A program made the position numbers and the translations under genes. DNA of 64,000 nucleotides, from NCBI RefSeq assembly GCF_019890635.1, contig NZ_JAIOAB010000009.1:1-64000 (forward strand), written 5' to 3'. Of this stretch, positions 9,133 through 17,272 are shown one piece after another; positions within the stretch are counted from its first letter, which is position 1; every line of letters begins with the position of its first letter. Under the pieces are notes generated by a model. That model did not search any database. It was given only the letters and a program-made list of their open reading frames with translations, and had not been told where the DNA came from. Origin of the DNA: Streptomyces sennicomposti. GTDB lineage: Bacteria > Actinomycetota > Actinomycetes > Streptomycetales > Streptomycetaceae.

Positions 9133-10017
9133 TCAGAACAACCCGTCCTGCACGTCCCGCGCCGCCTCGAACTCCCGCACCGGCAACGTGAGTCCGCCGC
9201 CCTCCGCCGCCCACGGACCGAGCCCCCACCCGGTCATGAGCCGGGTGTCGAGCACGACGATCCCGCCCCGGTCCCCCACCGCGAGATGCAGATCGGGCCC
9301 GGCGGCGGCGACCAGCTCCCCGCTGACGCCCCCGCCCGCGACCAGCTCGCTCACCGCGCCGACGGGAGCGGGCAGCCCCGCGAGGCCGAACACGTCCAGG
9401 TGGTCGACGGGCCGGAACGGCGCCCGCTCCAGCGACTCCGGCCAGCCGGTCAGCGCGGTCGCCCGCCCGTGCAGTTCCCGGATCTCGGCGGCCCGCTCCG
9501 CCGCACCCGCCGGCAGCGCGGACCGGACGGCGCGCTTCAGGGCGTAGGGGATCCGGTCGGGCACGCCGAGCGCGGCGCGCAGCAGCTCCTCCGTCCGCCG
9601 GGCCGCCATCAACGGCCCGGCGCCGAGCCAGCTGAAGCAGACGGCGCCCTGTTCGAGCAGCCGCGCCGGGCCCCGTTCGACCGCGGTGATCCCCACCTTG
9701 GCCATCCCGGGCCCGAACCAGGCGAGATACACGCGGTACGGCCGCGGGTCGTCCGCCATCGTGTCGGCGGCCACCGAGTGCGCGCGGTCCAGCCGCGCGC
9801 ACTCCTCGCACCGCGCCCCCGTACTCCGGCCCGGCACCGGGGCCCGTACGGGACACGCGTGCCCCCGCGCCCCCACGCACGCCCGCGCACCCCCTTCGGC
9901 GACCCGGAAGGCCACCCGCTTGCCCCACGGCAGCGCACTGGTCCGCCCGTCCCGCCACACCAGCACGGGCCCGTCCACGGACCACCGCAACCCCGAGCAC
10001 TCCCACACCTGCGCCAT
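9133..10017 (-). CDS. DUF2797 family protein
   Basis: The 294-residue soluble protein has an N-terminal beta-rich part, a C-E-E-C cysteine pair (GARCEECARLDRAH) and a core with YRVYLAWFGPGMAKVGIT and LLEQGAVCFSW. This pattern is that of DUF2797, which belongs to the GIY-YIG-like fold group. No nuclease activity is claimed. The start at 10017 is chosen because the longer frame to 10050 adds only low-complexity residues. It stands alone between the two-component promoter and the tRNA-Arg terminator. The function is unknown. Confidence 0.75.
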   Translation of the reverse strand: MAQVWECSGLRWSVDGPVLVWRDGRTSALPWGKRVAFRVAEGGARACVGARGHACPVRAPVPGRSTGARCEECARLDRAHSVAADTMADDPRPYRVYLAWFGPGMAKVGITAVERGPARLLEQGAVCFSWLGAGPLMAARRTEELLRAALGVPDRIPYALKRAVRSALPAGAAERAAEIRELHGRATALTGWPESLERAPFRPVDHLDVFGLAGLPAPVGAVSELVAGGGVSGELVAAAGPDLHLAVGDRGGIVVLDTRLMTGWGLGPWAAEGGGLTLPVREFEAARDVQDGLF

Positions 10018-10119
10018 CACCCCGACCCTACGAGCCCCCACCGACAACACGGGCCCTCACGTCGCGGCCGGACATCGCCACAGCACGCGGAACCACAGAA
10101 ACGCAGAAACGCAGAAACA

Positions 10120-10151
10120 CCAGAGGCCCCGGATCTCTCCGGGGCCTCTGG
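10120..10151 (-). terminator. Terminator of tRNA-Arg
   Basis: Perfect 13-base arms at 10120-10132 and 10139-10151 enclose a 6-base loop, 7 bases past the tRNA-Arg 3' end. On the minus strand the hairpin is followed by T-rich sequence made of short repeats of TTTCTGCG. Confidence 0.85.
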
Positions 10152-10157
10152 CCTGTG

Positions 10158-10230
10158 TGCACTCGGCAGGATTCGAACCTGCAACCTTCTGATCCGTAGT
10201 CAGATGCTCTATCCGTTAAGCTACGAGTGC
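10158..10230 (-). tRNA. tRNA-Arg (anticodon ACG)
   Basis: The minus strand folds as a 73-base cloverleaf. The acceptor arms GCACTCG and CGAGTGC pair fully with discriminator A. The anticodon loop CTACGGA sits on a TCTGA/TCAGA stem, and the T loop is GTTCGAATC. CCA is not encoded. ACG, read as ICG after deamination, serves CGU/CGC codons. Confidence 0.95.
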
Positions 10231-10494
10231 TTGTTCTGTTTTTCGTCTTCGCTCCCGGTCCTTTCGGCCCGCTCGCGGCGACAGGAAGAACATTACATGA
10301 CTGCCGCCGTCATGTGAAATCCATTCCCCCCATCCGGCCTGACCTGCGGAAACGTCGTTCGGGGGTGGGGTGCGCGCCGGGGGTCGGGGAGCGGGCCCGG
10401 GGGCGTCGGGTGGCGGAAAGTGACGGGGGCCACGCAGCACCCGGACGCGGGCGGGAGAGGGCGGTGCCGGGGGCGCGGCCGGCCGGGAAACGCC

Positions 10495-10522
10495 GAAGCC
10501 CCGGTCCTGGGACCGGGGCTTC
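10495..10522 (-). terminator. Perfect hairpin terminator behind tRNA-Ser(GCT)
   Basis: Arms at 10495-10507 and 10510-10522 are perfect 13-base complements with a 2-base TG centre. The hairpin lies 12 bases past the tRNA-Ser 3' end. There is no strong T run, as is common in Streptomyces. Bases 10231-10494 contain only the leader or promoter DNA of the tRNA-Arg gene and nothing else I recognise. Confidence 0.8.
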
Positions 10523-10534
10523 GGGGATCTTGCG

Positions 10535-10625
10535 CGGAGGCGGAGGGATTTGAACCCTCGATGGGCTTTAAGGCCCAAACCGCATTAGCAGTGCGGCGCC
10601 ATAGACCGGACTAGGCGACGCCTCC
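10535..10625 (-). tRNA. tRNA-Ser (anticodon GCT), standard copy
   Basis: A 91-base class II tRNA on the minus strand. The acceptor arms GGAGGCG/CGCCTCC have discriminator G, as expected for serine. The anticodon stem CCGCA/TGCGG encloses loop CTGCTAA. A long variable arm (GGGCCTTAAAGCCC) and T arm GAGGGTTCAAATCCCTC are present. CCA is not encoded. A second, divergent GCT tRNA lies at 46816-46900. Confidence 0.95.
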
Positions 10626-10798
10626 AGCACAACCGCTCACGCGAGCGCGCGATCGGTGCGTGCAGATGATGACACAGACTTGCGGGGTGCCACCAATCGC
10701 CACCCACGGTACTAGGCGGTCGGGGCCCAGGGCAAAGCCCTTGTCCCGCTGTGTCGGCCCCGGCGCAACCTCCGGTGCTCTGCCGCGTTGGTCCGGAC

Positions 10799-11371
10799 AT
10801 GGTGCAGGTCAGCTCTTCTTCGTCGTCGTCCGCTTCCGTCTCGTCGTCCGTCTCGTCGTCCGTCTCGCCGTCCGTCGCCTCGTCCGCCTCTGCGTCCGCT
10901 GCCTCCGTCCCCTCCGTCTCCCCGGTGCGGCTCCTGGTCCGGGCCGTCGTCTCCGCCGGGGCGTGCGCCGCGCTCACCGCGCTGTTCGCCGGGACGGCCG
11001 CCGCCGGGGTCGGGGCGCCGCCGCCCGTCCGGGACGAGGACCGGGCCGGTGATCACCTCACCGTCACGGTGCGGGACGCGGGCGACGGCCGGGACGGGAC
11101 GTACGAGCTGTCCTGCCACCCCGCGCACGGCAGCCATCCCGATGCGCGGGGCGCGTGCGCGGCGCTCGACCGCGACACGCGCTGGGGGCGTGACACCTTC
11201 GCGCCCGTGCCCGACGGCACCGTCTGCACCCTCCAGTACGGCGGCCCGGCCACCGCCCGGGTCACCGGTATCTGGGCCGGGCGTCCCGTCGACGCCCTCT
11301 ACACCCGCGGCAACGGCTGCGAGATCGCGCGCTGGAAGCGGCTTGTGCCCCTCCTGCCCGACCTCGGGTGA
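10799..11371 (+). CDS. SSI-family secreted serine protease inhibitor with Ser-rich N-terminal extension
   Basis: The C-terminal ~110 residues match Streptomyces subtilisin inhibitors: LTVTVRDAGDGRDGTYELSC, a second Cys in DARGACAALD, the third in GTVCTLQYGG and the last in RGNGCEIARWKR. Two disulfides are therefore likely, with the reactive loop before NGCE. A hydrophobic signal segment (LLVRAVVSAGACAALTALF) is preceded by about 40 serine-rich residues. The ATG at 10799 gives 190 residues. A GTG at 10925 would give 149, closer to the usual precursor length, but neither start has a good ribosome site. The family is secreted and inhibits subtilisin- and trypsin-like proteases. Confidence 0.8.
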   Translation: MVQVSSSSSSSASVSSSVSSSVSPSVASSASASAASVPSVSPVRLLVRAVVSAGACAALTALFAGTAAAGVGAPPPVRDEDRAGDHLTVTVRDAGDGRDGTYELSCHPAHGSHPDARGACAALDRDTRWGRDTFAPVPDGTVCTLQYGGPATARVTGIWAGRPVDALYTRGNGCEIARWKRLVPLLPDLG

Positions 11372-11703
11372 TCCGCCGGGCGCCGACCTCGGGTGATCCG
11401 CCGTGCAGGGGCTCCGGGGATCCGCCGCGGGGGGGGCTCCGGTGACCCCCGTCCTCCGGCTCCGGCGCCCCCGTCCTCCCGTCCCGGTGGCCCCCGTCCT
11501 CCGGTTCCGGTGGTCCGCGGAGCGCGCCCCGTGCGAGGGCGGGGCGGCGCGGGGCCGGCGTCACCTCGTCGTGCGACCTCCCTCTCATCCGCCGTCGCGA
11601 GCGCAACCCCAGCGCTTAGACTCCTTCGCGTGACACGCTGCGGGCCGGTTGGCAAGATGGCCCCCGCGGTCGGCAAGGTGCGGTAACAGGGAGGAAGCGT
11701 CTC
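11359..11703. repeat. Direct repeats at the SSI gene end and upstream region of the PAS protein
   Basis: A 20-base unit starting CGACCTCGGGTGATCC occurs at 11359-11378 and 11384-11403, so the end of the SSI gene with its stop is duplicated at a 25-base period. From about 11440 to 11520 degenerate copies of CCCCCGTCCTCCGG follow. The rest of the 332-base gap holds only the leader of the large PAS gene, with a GGGAGG at 11690-11695 as its ribosome site. Confidence 0.7.
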
Positions 11704-14700
11704 GTGAGCAGCAGGCCATCCCGAGGCGCTGCTCGCCTCGCTGCCATACTCGACGCGCTGCCCGACGCCTTGGTGCTGGTCAACGCCAACGGCACGGTCG
11801 TCAACGCCAACACCATCGCCCTGGAGGCCTTCGAGACCCCGGGCACCGCCCTGGTGGGGCGCGGGCTGCTCGATCTGCTGCCGCAGTTCGACTCCAAGCT
11901 CATCCCCGGCTCCATGCGCCGCCCCGACCACATCGACCCGCGCGCCCGCACCAAGCCGACCCGGATGATCGCCCGGCGCACCGACGGCACCGAGTTCCCG
12001 GTCGAGGTCACGAGCGCGAATCTGCAGAACGGCCAGCAGGCGTACGACACCTCCGGCTACACCGGCGACGAGCTGCTGATGCTGGTCGTGCGCGATCTGT
12101 CCGGCACCGTCGACACCGAGGCCGAACTGGCCCGTTCGCAGCGGCAGACGGAGATGATCCTTCGGGCCGCCTCCGAGGGCGTCGTGGGCACCGACACCGA
12201 CGGGCGGATCGTCCTCGTCAACCCCGCCGCCGCCCAGATCCTCGGCTACCGCGCCGGCGAACTCGGCGGCCGCGAGCTGCACACGCTCGTCCTGCACTCC
12301 CGCGCCGACGGCTCCCCGTTCCCGTACGAGGAGTCGCCGCTCGCCGACACGCTGCGCTCCGGGCGCAAGCACCGGGTGCGCGGCCAGGTGCTGTGGTCCA
12401 AGGCCGGGGACAAGGTGCCCGTCGACCTGACCACCGCGCCGGTCCGCGACGGCGACCAGCTCGTCGGCGCCGTGATGACCTTCACCGACCGCCGCCCCTA
12501 CGACGCCCTCGCCGACGAGAAGGCCGCCGCCGAGAAGCGGCACGAGGAGCAGTTGGAGCGCCTCGCCGAGGAGCACGGCTCCGAACTCACCGCCCTGCGC
12601 CAGCGGCACGTCGCCGAGATCGAGGAGCTCACCGAGCGGCACGCGGAGGAACTCGCCGCGAACGAGGAGCGGTACGCCGCGCTCGGCGAGCGCGAGAAGG
12701 ACCGCTACGAGGCCCTCGCCGCCCGCCACGAGCAGCTGCTGACCCTGCTCGGCGGCTCCCTGCGCGGCCCGCTGGACGAGCTGCGCCGCGAACTGGCCGC
12801 CCTCGCCGCCGACGACGCCGGCCAGCTGTGGCCCGAGGCCAACCAGGTGCTGCACCACCTGTCCGCCGGCTACTCGCGGATCACCACCCTCATCGACAAC
12901 GTCCTCGGCTACCAGCGCCTCGACGTCGGCAGCGAGGAGATCACCCGGACGAAGGTGATGCTCGACGCGGTCGTCGCCGCCGGGGTGGACGGCGCAGTCG
13001 AACTCGTCGGGCCCGGCCGGGTGCAGTTCGCCGTGCACGCCCCGCCCATCGAGGCGGAGGTCGATCCGCAGCGCCTGGCCACCGCCCTCGCCCATCTCGT
13101 CGCGGACGTCGCGGGCGTGGACGCCACCGGCAACTCGCCCGTCTCCGCGGGCGGTTACATGGACAACACCGTCGTGGTCGCGGCGGCCCAGCGCGGCAAC
13201 GTCGTCCGGATCGAGGTGCGCGGCCCGTACGCGGGCGGCGACCCGGTGCACGAGCCGATCGTGCGCGGCATCGTCCGCGCGCACGGCGGCGTGCTCCAGA
13301 CGGTCGAGGTGCCGGGGATGAGCGGCAGCGCGTACGTCCTGGAGGTGCCCATCGGCGACGGGGCGGGGGCCGTGGCCGCCGGTTACGTCCCGGAGTACGC
13401 CCAGGAGGCGGCGAGCGCCGGCGCGGACCCCGCGGCCCTGGCCGCGCGGCCCGCCGAGGGCGTCGGCGCCGAGGTCGCGCTGCCCGCGCAGGCCACGGCC
13501 GGCGGGCGGCGGCGGGCCCGGCGCAGCTCCACCGACGCGTTCCTGGACGCCGACGACGTCGAGGGCGAGACCCCGGCGGACGGCGACGCCCGGCCCGCGC
13601 CGACCGGACGACGCCGGCGGCGCGCCGCGGACGCGCCCGCTTCCGGTCCCGCTCCCGCTTCCGCTTCCGGTCCTGCTTCCGGTTCCGCTCCCGCTCCCGC
13701 TTCCGCGCAGATTCCGGCGCAGAGCGCGGGCGAGGGCCCGGCTCAGGGCGCCGGGGCGTCCGGCGGTACGGGGCGCCGGCGGGGCCGGCCCGCCGAGATC
13801 GCCCCCGCGGGAGCGACAGGGGTCGCCGACGGCGCCGGTGTCTCCGAAGGGGCCGTGGTCACGGCGGCCGAGCACGCGGCCGGCGCCGCGGCGGCCGGCT
13901 CCGGGCTGGGCGGCACGGTGCCGCCGCAGGGCGTGCCCGCGCCCACCGGACGGCGCGCCCGGCGCGAGATCGGTGAGCCCCAGCCGTCCCAGCCGCCCCA
14001 GCCCCACGCGCTGCCCCCGGCGCTTCCGGCGGCCGACCAGGCCGGTTCCCCGGCCGGCGTCCCTGGGGACTCCGCCGCCGAGGGCGCTCCCGGCCCCGGT
14101 GACTCCGACGGTTCCAACGGCTCCGGTGCGCAGCCGACCGGACGACGGCGGCGTGCCCTCGCGGCGGCGAACGAACGTGCCGCCGCGCAGGAGGCCGCCC
14201 CGCGCACGGTCTTCGCCCTGCCGCCCGCCGACGCGGACCGGCCGGAGTCCGAGGCCGCGCCTTCGGTACGCGTTCCCGCCCAGGGCGCGGGTCCCGGCGC
14301 CGCCCCCGTGGCGGGGCGGCACGACGCCGTACCGCTCGACCAGGCCGACGACGACCGCACCCCGCCGCAGCCGCACCCGACCACCGCGCCCACCGGGCGT
14401 CGGCGGCGCGCGGTGGCCCCGCCGCAGTCCGCGCCGGCCCCCGCGGCGACTCCCGCGGGGGCGGACGCGGCGCCCGTGCCGGGCGCGCCCGCGCAGGAGA
14501 CGGTCGTCGGGCAAGGGGTCGCGATGCCCGGCGCGCCGGGGGTGCCCGGCATGACCGGCGTGCCCGTCGGCCCCAGCGTGCCCTTGCAGGGCGGGCCGGT
14601 GGCCGGTGGCCAGGTGCCGGGTGGGCCGGTGCCCGGTGTCGCGGTGCCGGGTGGGCCTGCCGTTGCGCCCGGTGCGGCGGTGACCGTGGCTCCGCAGGGC

Positions 14701-16497
14701 GTGCCGCAGGCGGCTCCCCAAGCTGCTCCTCAAGCCGTTCCTCCGGTCGGTCCCGGTCAGCCGGGTGCCGGACCGCAGGTCGCGGGCGTGACGCCGCCGC
14801 CCGGTCAGGGTGCCGCGGCCGTGCCCGCTCCCGGGACGCCCGTCGCGCAGCCGCCCGCCGTTCCGGGGCAGGGCGCCTCCGGTGGGCCGCTGCCGGCCGA
14901 GTCGCCCGGCACTCCGCCCCAGGGCGTTCCCGCCGCGCCTCCCGCGCAGCCGGTCCCGGCTCCCGGTGCTCCCGCCCCCGCTCCCGTCGCCCAGCAGTGG
15001 CCCGCAGGCACCGACGGCACCCAGGGCACCGGCATGCCCGTACCCCCGGTGCCGCCCACCGCCCCCGTACCGCCGAACGCCCCCGTCGGCCCCGCCGCTC
15101 CCCTGCCCCCGGCCGCCGCCCCCGGCACCCCGCCGCACGGCACCCCGGCCCCCGGCGTCCCGGCCGCCGCCACGCCCGCCACCGGCACCCCGCTCCCGCC
15201 CGAGCAGACCGCCGCCCCGGCGACCGGCCAGACGCCCGCCACCCCGGCGGCGCCGGCCCGCAACACCCCCCGCGCGGCGCAGCCCCTGCCCGCCGAGGCC
15301 GCCGCCCCGGTCGACCCCCACTCCACCCAGGGCCGGGCGATCAGCGTGCGGACGCTCGGTCAGGGCGTGCCCTTCAGCCGTCAGGCCGCGCAGGTGCAGC
15401 AGGCGACCCCGCCCCCGCACGCGCCCGGCGGTTCCGGCCGCCGCCGCAAGCTGGGGACCCCGCCCGACCCGGCGGCCGGCCGCGGCGAACAGCGGCCGGA
15501 GCAGGTCGCCCGCCCGCACTCCCCGGCGGCCGAACCGGCCCCCGCCCAGCCCGCGTCCCCGGCCGCGCCGCCCGCGCAGGCGCAGCCGCCGCACCCCTCG
15601 TCGCCGTCCCTGCCCGGACAGCCCCGCCTCGCGCCGGGCACCGAGGGCGCCGGACGGTCGTACGCCATAGGCGCCCCGGACGAGAACGCCGCCGAGGGGC
15701 CCGAACCGCTGGACGGTCCCGGCGGCGCCGTGGAGATCGCGGACACGCCGCGCCCGCAGCCGATGGACGACGAGCTGCCGCCCGAGCCGCTGGACAACCC
15801 GCGCCGGCTGCTGGTGTGGCCGGCTCCCGACGTCACCACGCAGCAGGCGCTCAGCGACCGCGGCTACCGGCCCGTCATCGTGCACTCGCGCGAGGAGGTG
15901 GACGCGCAGATCGCGGCCTTCCCCGCCGCGCTGTTCGTCGATCCGCTGACCGGGCCGATCACCCGGACCGCGTTGCAGTCGCTGCGCCAGGCCGCGGTCG
16001 CCGCGGAGGTCCCCGTGCTGGTCACGGCCGGTCTCGGGCAGGCGACGCGCGAGGCGGCGTACGGCGCCGATCCGGCCGTGCTGCTGAAGGCGCTCGCGCC
16101 GCGCGACAGCGAGCAGCACCCGCCGCGGGTCCTGCTGGTGGAGGAGCACGCGGAGATCGCGCTGGCCCTGACGGCGACGCTGGAGCGGCGCGGCATGCAG
16201 GTGGCGCGGGCCGCGAGCGACAACGACGCGGTGACGCTGGCGGGGCAGTTCCGGCCCAACCTGGTGGTGATGGACCTGATGCAGGTGCACCGCCGGCAGG
16301 CCGGGATCCTGGACTGGCTGCGCGCGAACGGCCGGCTCAACCGCACCCCGCTCGTGGTCTACACGGCCGCCGTGGACCCGGCCGAGCTGCCCCGGCTGGC
16401 CTCGGGCGAGACGGTGCTGTTCCTCGCGGAGCGGTCCACCAGCGCCGAGGTGCAGACGCGGATCGTCGACCTGCTGGCCCGGATCGGCACCAACTGA
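11704..16497 (+). CDS. Large PAS-PAS pseudo-histidine kinase with long Pro/Ala linker and two degenerate receiver domains
   Basis: 1597 residues. PAS domains lie at about 10-140 and 150-270 and a charged coiled coil at about 275-350. A dimerisation/ATPase module follows at about 345-550, in which the usual H-E-L-R-T-P box reads GGSLRGPLDE, so the phospho-histidine is missing and the N box is weak. A Pro/Ala/Gly-rich linker of about 800 residues carries seven arginine-rich motifs of the type PTGRRRRA. Two receiver-like domains close the protein (about 1365-1470 and 1475-1597). The last keeps an Asp in VVMDLM, but the usual Lys is replaced (FLAERST). The GTG at 11704 follows GGGAGGAAGC. It probably works as a protein-protein or allosteric regulator rather than a kinase. 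Partners are unknown. Confidence 0.85.
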   Translation: MSSRPSRGAARLAAILDALPDALVLVNANGTVVNANTIALEAFETPGTALVGRGLLDLLPQFDSKLIPGSMRRPDHIDPRARTKPTRMIARRTDGTEFPVEVTSANLQNGQQAYDTSGYTGDELLMLVVRDLSGTVDTEAELARSQRQTEMILRAASEGVVGTDTDGRIVLVNPAAAQILGYRAGELGGRELHTLVLHSRADGSPFPYEESPLADTLRSGRKHRVRGQVLWSKAGDKVPVDLTTAPVRDGDQLVGAVMTFTDRRPYDALADEKAAAEKRHEEQLERLAEEHGSELTALRQRHVAEIEELTERHAEELAANEERYAALGEREKDRYEALAARHEQLLTLLGGSLRGPLDELRRELAALAADDAGQLWPEANQVLHHLSAGYSRITTLIDNVLGYQRLDVGSEEITRTKVMLDAVVAAGVDGAVELVGPGRVQFAVHAPPIEAEVDPQRLATALAHLVADVAGVDATGNSPVSAGGYMDNTVVVAAAQRGNVVRIEVRGPYAGGDPVHEPIVRGIVRAHGGVLQTVEVPGMSGSAYVLEVPIGDGAGAVAAGYVPEYAQEAASAGADPAALAARPAEGVGAEVALPAQATAGGRRRARRSSTDAFLDADDVEGETPADGDARPAPTGRRRRRAADAPASGPAPASASGPASGSAPAPASAQIPAQSAGEGPAQGAGASGGTGRRRGRPAEIAPAGATGVADGAGVSEGAVVTAAEHAAGAAAAGSGLGGTVPPQGVPAPTGRRARREIGEPQPSQPPQPHALPPALPAADQAGSPAGVPGDSAAEGAPGPGDSDGSNGSGAQPTGRRRRALAAANERAAAQEAAPRTVFALPPADADRPESEAAPSVRVPAQGAGPGAAPVAGRHDAVPLDQADDDRTPPQPHPTTAPTGRRRRAVAPPQSAPAPAATPAGADAAPVPGAPAQETVVGQGVAMPGAPGVPGMTGVPVGPSVPLQGGPVAGGQVPGGPVPGVAVPGGPAVAPGAAVTVAPQGVPQAAPQAAPQAVPPVGPGQPGAGPQVAGVTPPPGQGAAAVPAPGTPVAQPPAVPGQGASGGPLPAESPGTPPQGVPAAPPAQPVPAPGAPAPAPVAQQWPAGTDGTQGTGMPVPPVPPTAPVPPNAPVGPAAPLPPAAAPGTPPHGTPAPGVPAAATPATGTPLPPEQTAAPATGQTPATPAAPARNTPRAAQPLPAEAAAPVDPHSTQGRAISVRTLGQGVPFSRQAAQVQQATPPPHAPGGSGRRRKLGTPPDPAAGRGEQRPEQVARPHSPAAEPAPAQPASPAAPPAQAQPPHPSSPSLPGQPRLAPGTEGAGRSYAIGAPDENAAEGPEPLDGPGGAVEIADTPRPQPMDDELPPEPLDNPRRLLVWPAPDVTTQQALSDRGYRPVIVHSREEVDAQIAAFPAALFVDPLTGPITRTALQSLRQAAVAAEVPVLVTAGLGQATREAAYGADPAVLLKALAPRDSEQHPPRVLLVEEHAEIALALTATLERRGMQVARAASDNDAVTLAGQFRPNLVVMDLMQVHRRQAGILDWLRANGRLNRTPLVVYTAAVDPAELPRLASGETVLFLAERSTSAEVQTRIVDLLARIGTN

Positions 16498-16563
16498 CGG
16501 CCCGGGTCGGAGCATCCTCCGGACCGGGTGAGTCGCCCGCTGCTACTGCTGCTACTGCTGCTC

Positions 16564-17142
16564 CTACTTCGCCACGAGTCTGCGGGCCGCCTCCTTGACG
16601 GACGCCCGCAGCCGGTCCTGGTCGGTGTCCGCCGCGCCGACCAGGATGCGCTGGATCTGGGGCACGACGGCGGCCCAGTCGGCCAGCGCCATCAGCAGGA
16701 ACATCAGGTCCCGCGCGGGGATCGCGTCGCTGAGCACGCCCCGGTCCTGGCCGTCCTGGACGGCGGCGACCTTGCGCGCGTAGTGGTCCTGGCGCTCGGC
16801 CTCGTCCGGCAGTTCGGCGGCGCCGTACTCGATGCCCTCCCAGAACAGCAGGCGCAGGAACTCCGGGTGGGCCGCGTGGTAGTCCAGCAGTCGGTCGATC
16901 CAGCCCTCGATGTCGTCCGCGTCGACCGGCACGGCCGCCGCGAGGTCCACCATCGAGCGGCTCAGCACCTGGGAGAACAGCTGGTCCTTGTTGCCGAAGT
17001 AGGCGTAGATCAGCTGCTTGTTGGCCTTGGCCTGCGCGGCGATGCGGTCGATACGGGCGCCCGCGACGCCGTGCCGGGCGAACTCGGCGACCGCCGCCTC
17101 GTAGATCCGGGCCTTGGTGGCCTCTGGGTCCCTTGCTGCCAT
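16564..17142 (-). CDS. TetR-family multidrug-responsive repressor (SCO4008-like)
   Basis: The 192-residue regulator has its helix-turn-helix at about 10-55 (ARIYEAAVAEFARHGVAG; IAAQAKANKQLIYAYFGNKD). Its C-terminal helical domain contains WIDRLLDYHAAHPEFLRLL. It is divergent from an MFS exporter gene, with two identical-arm palindromes in the gap. The arrangement matches S. coelicolor SCO4008/SCO4007, where a multidrug-binding TetR protein controls the exporter (known from published work, recalled). The stop lies beside a short CTGCTACTG tandem repeat at 16541-16565. Confidence 0.9.
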   Translation of the reverse strand: MAARDPEATKARIYEAAVAEFARHGVAGARIDRIAAQAKANKQLIYAYFGNKDQLFSQVLSRSMVDLAAAVPVDADDIEGWIDRLLDYHAAHPEFLRLLFWEGIEYGAAELPDEAERQDHYARKVAAVQDGQDRGVLSDAIPARDLMFLLMALADWAAVVPQIQRILVGAADTDQDRLRASVKEAARRLVAK

Positions 17143-17163
17143 GGGGACAGGGTACGACGCTGG

Positions 17164-17181
17164 CAACCAACTATTTGGTTG
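17164..17181. promoter_or_regulatory. TetR operator O1
   Basis: CAACCAA-CTAT-TTGGTTG is a 7+7 inverted repeat with a 4-base centre, 21 bases upstream of the TetR start codon. It shares its arms exactly with O2. Binding of the adjacent TetR protein is a strong inference. Confidence 0.8.
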
Positions 17182-17219
17182 ACGGGGAATCCCTCGCCGC
17201 CGCAGACTGTTCCCCGTTC

Positions 17220-17237
17220 CAACCAACCAGTTGGTTG
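17220..17237. promoter_or_regulatory. TetR operator O2
   Basis: CAACCAA-CCAG-TTGGTTG repeats the O1 arms 56 bases away, centre to centre. It lies 35 bases before the exporter start codon, where it would block the exporter promoter. Confidence 0.8.
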
Positions 17238-17272
17238 CCAATCTGTACGCACGCATCGGAGGCCCACAGCCC

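Noticed and set aside
11299-16515. 1738-codon minus-strand frame
   Set aside because: Antisense shadow of the PAS protein gene; no start signal or domain.
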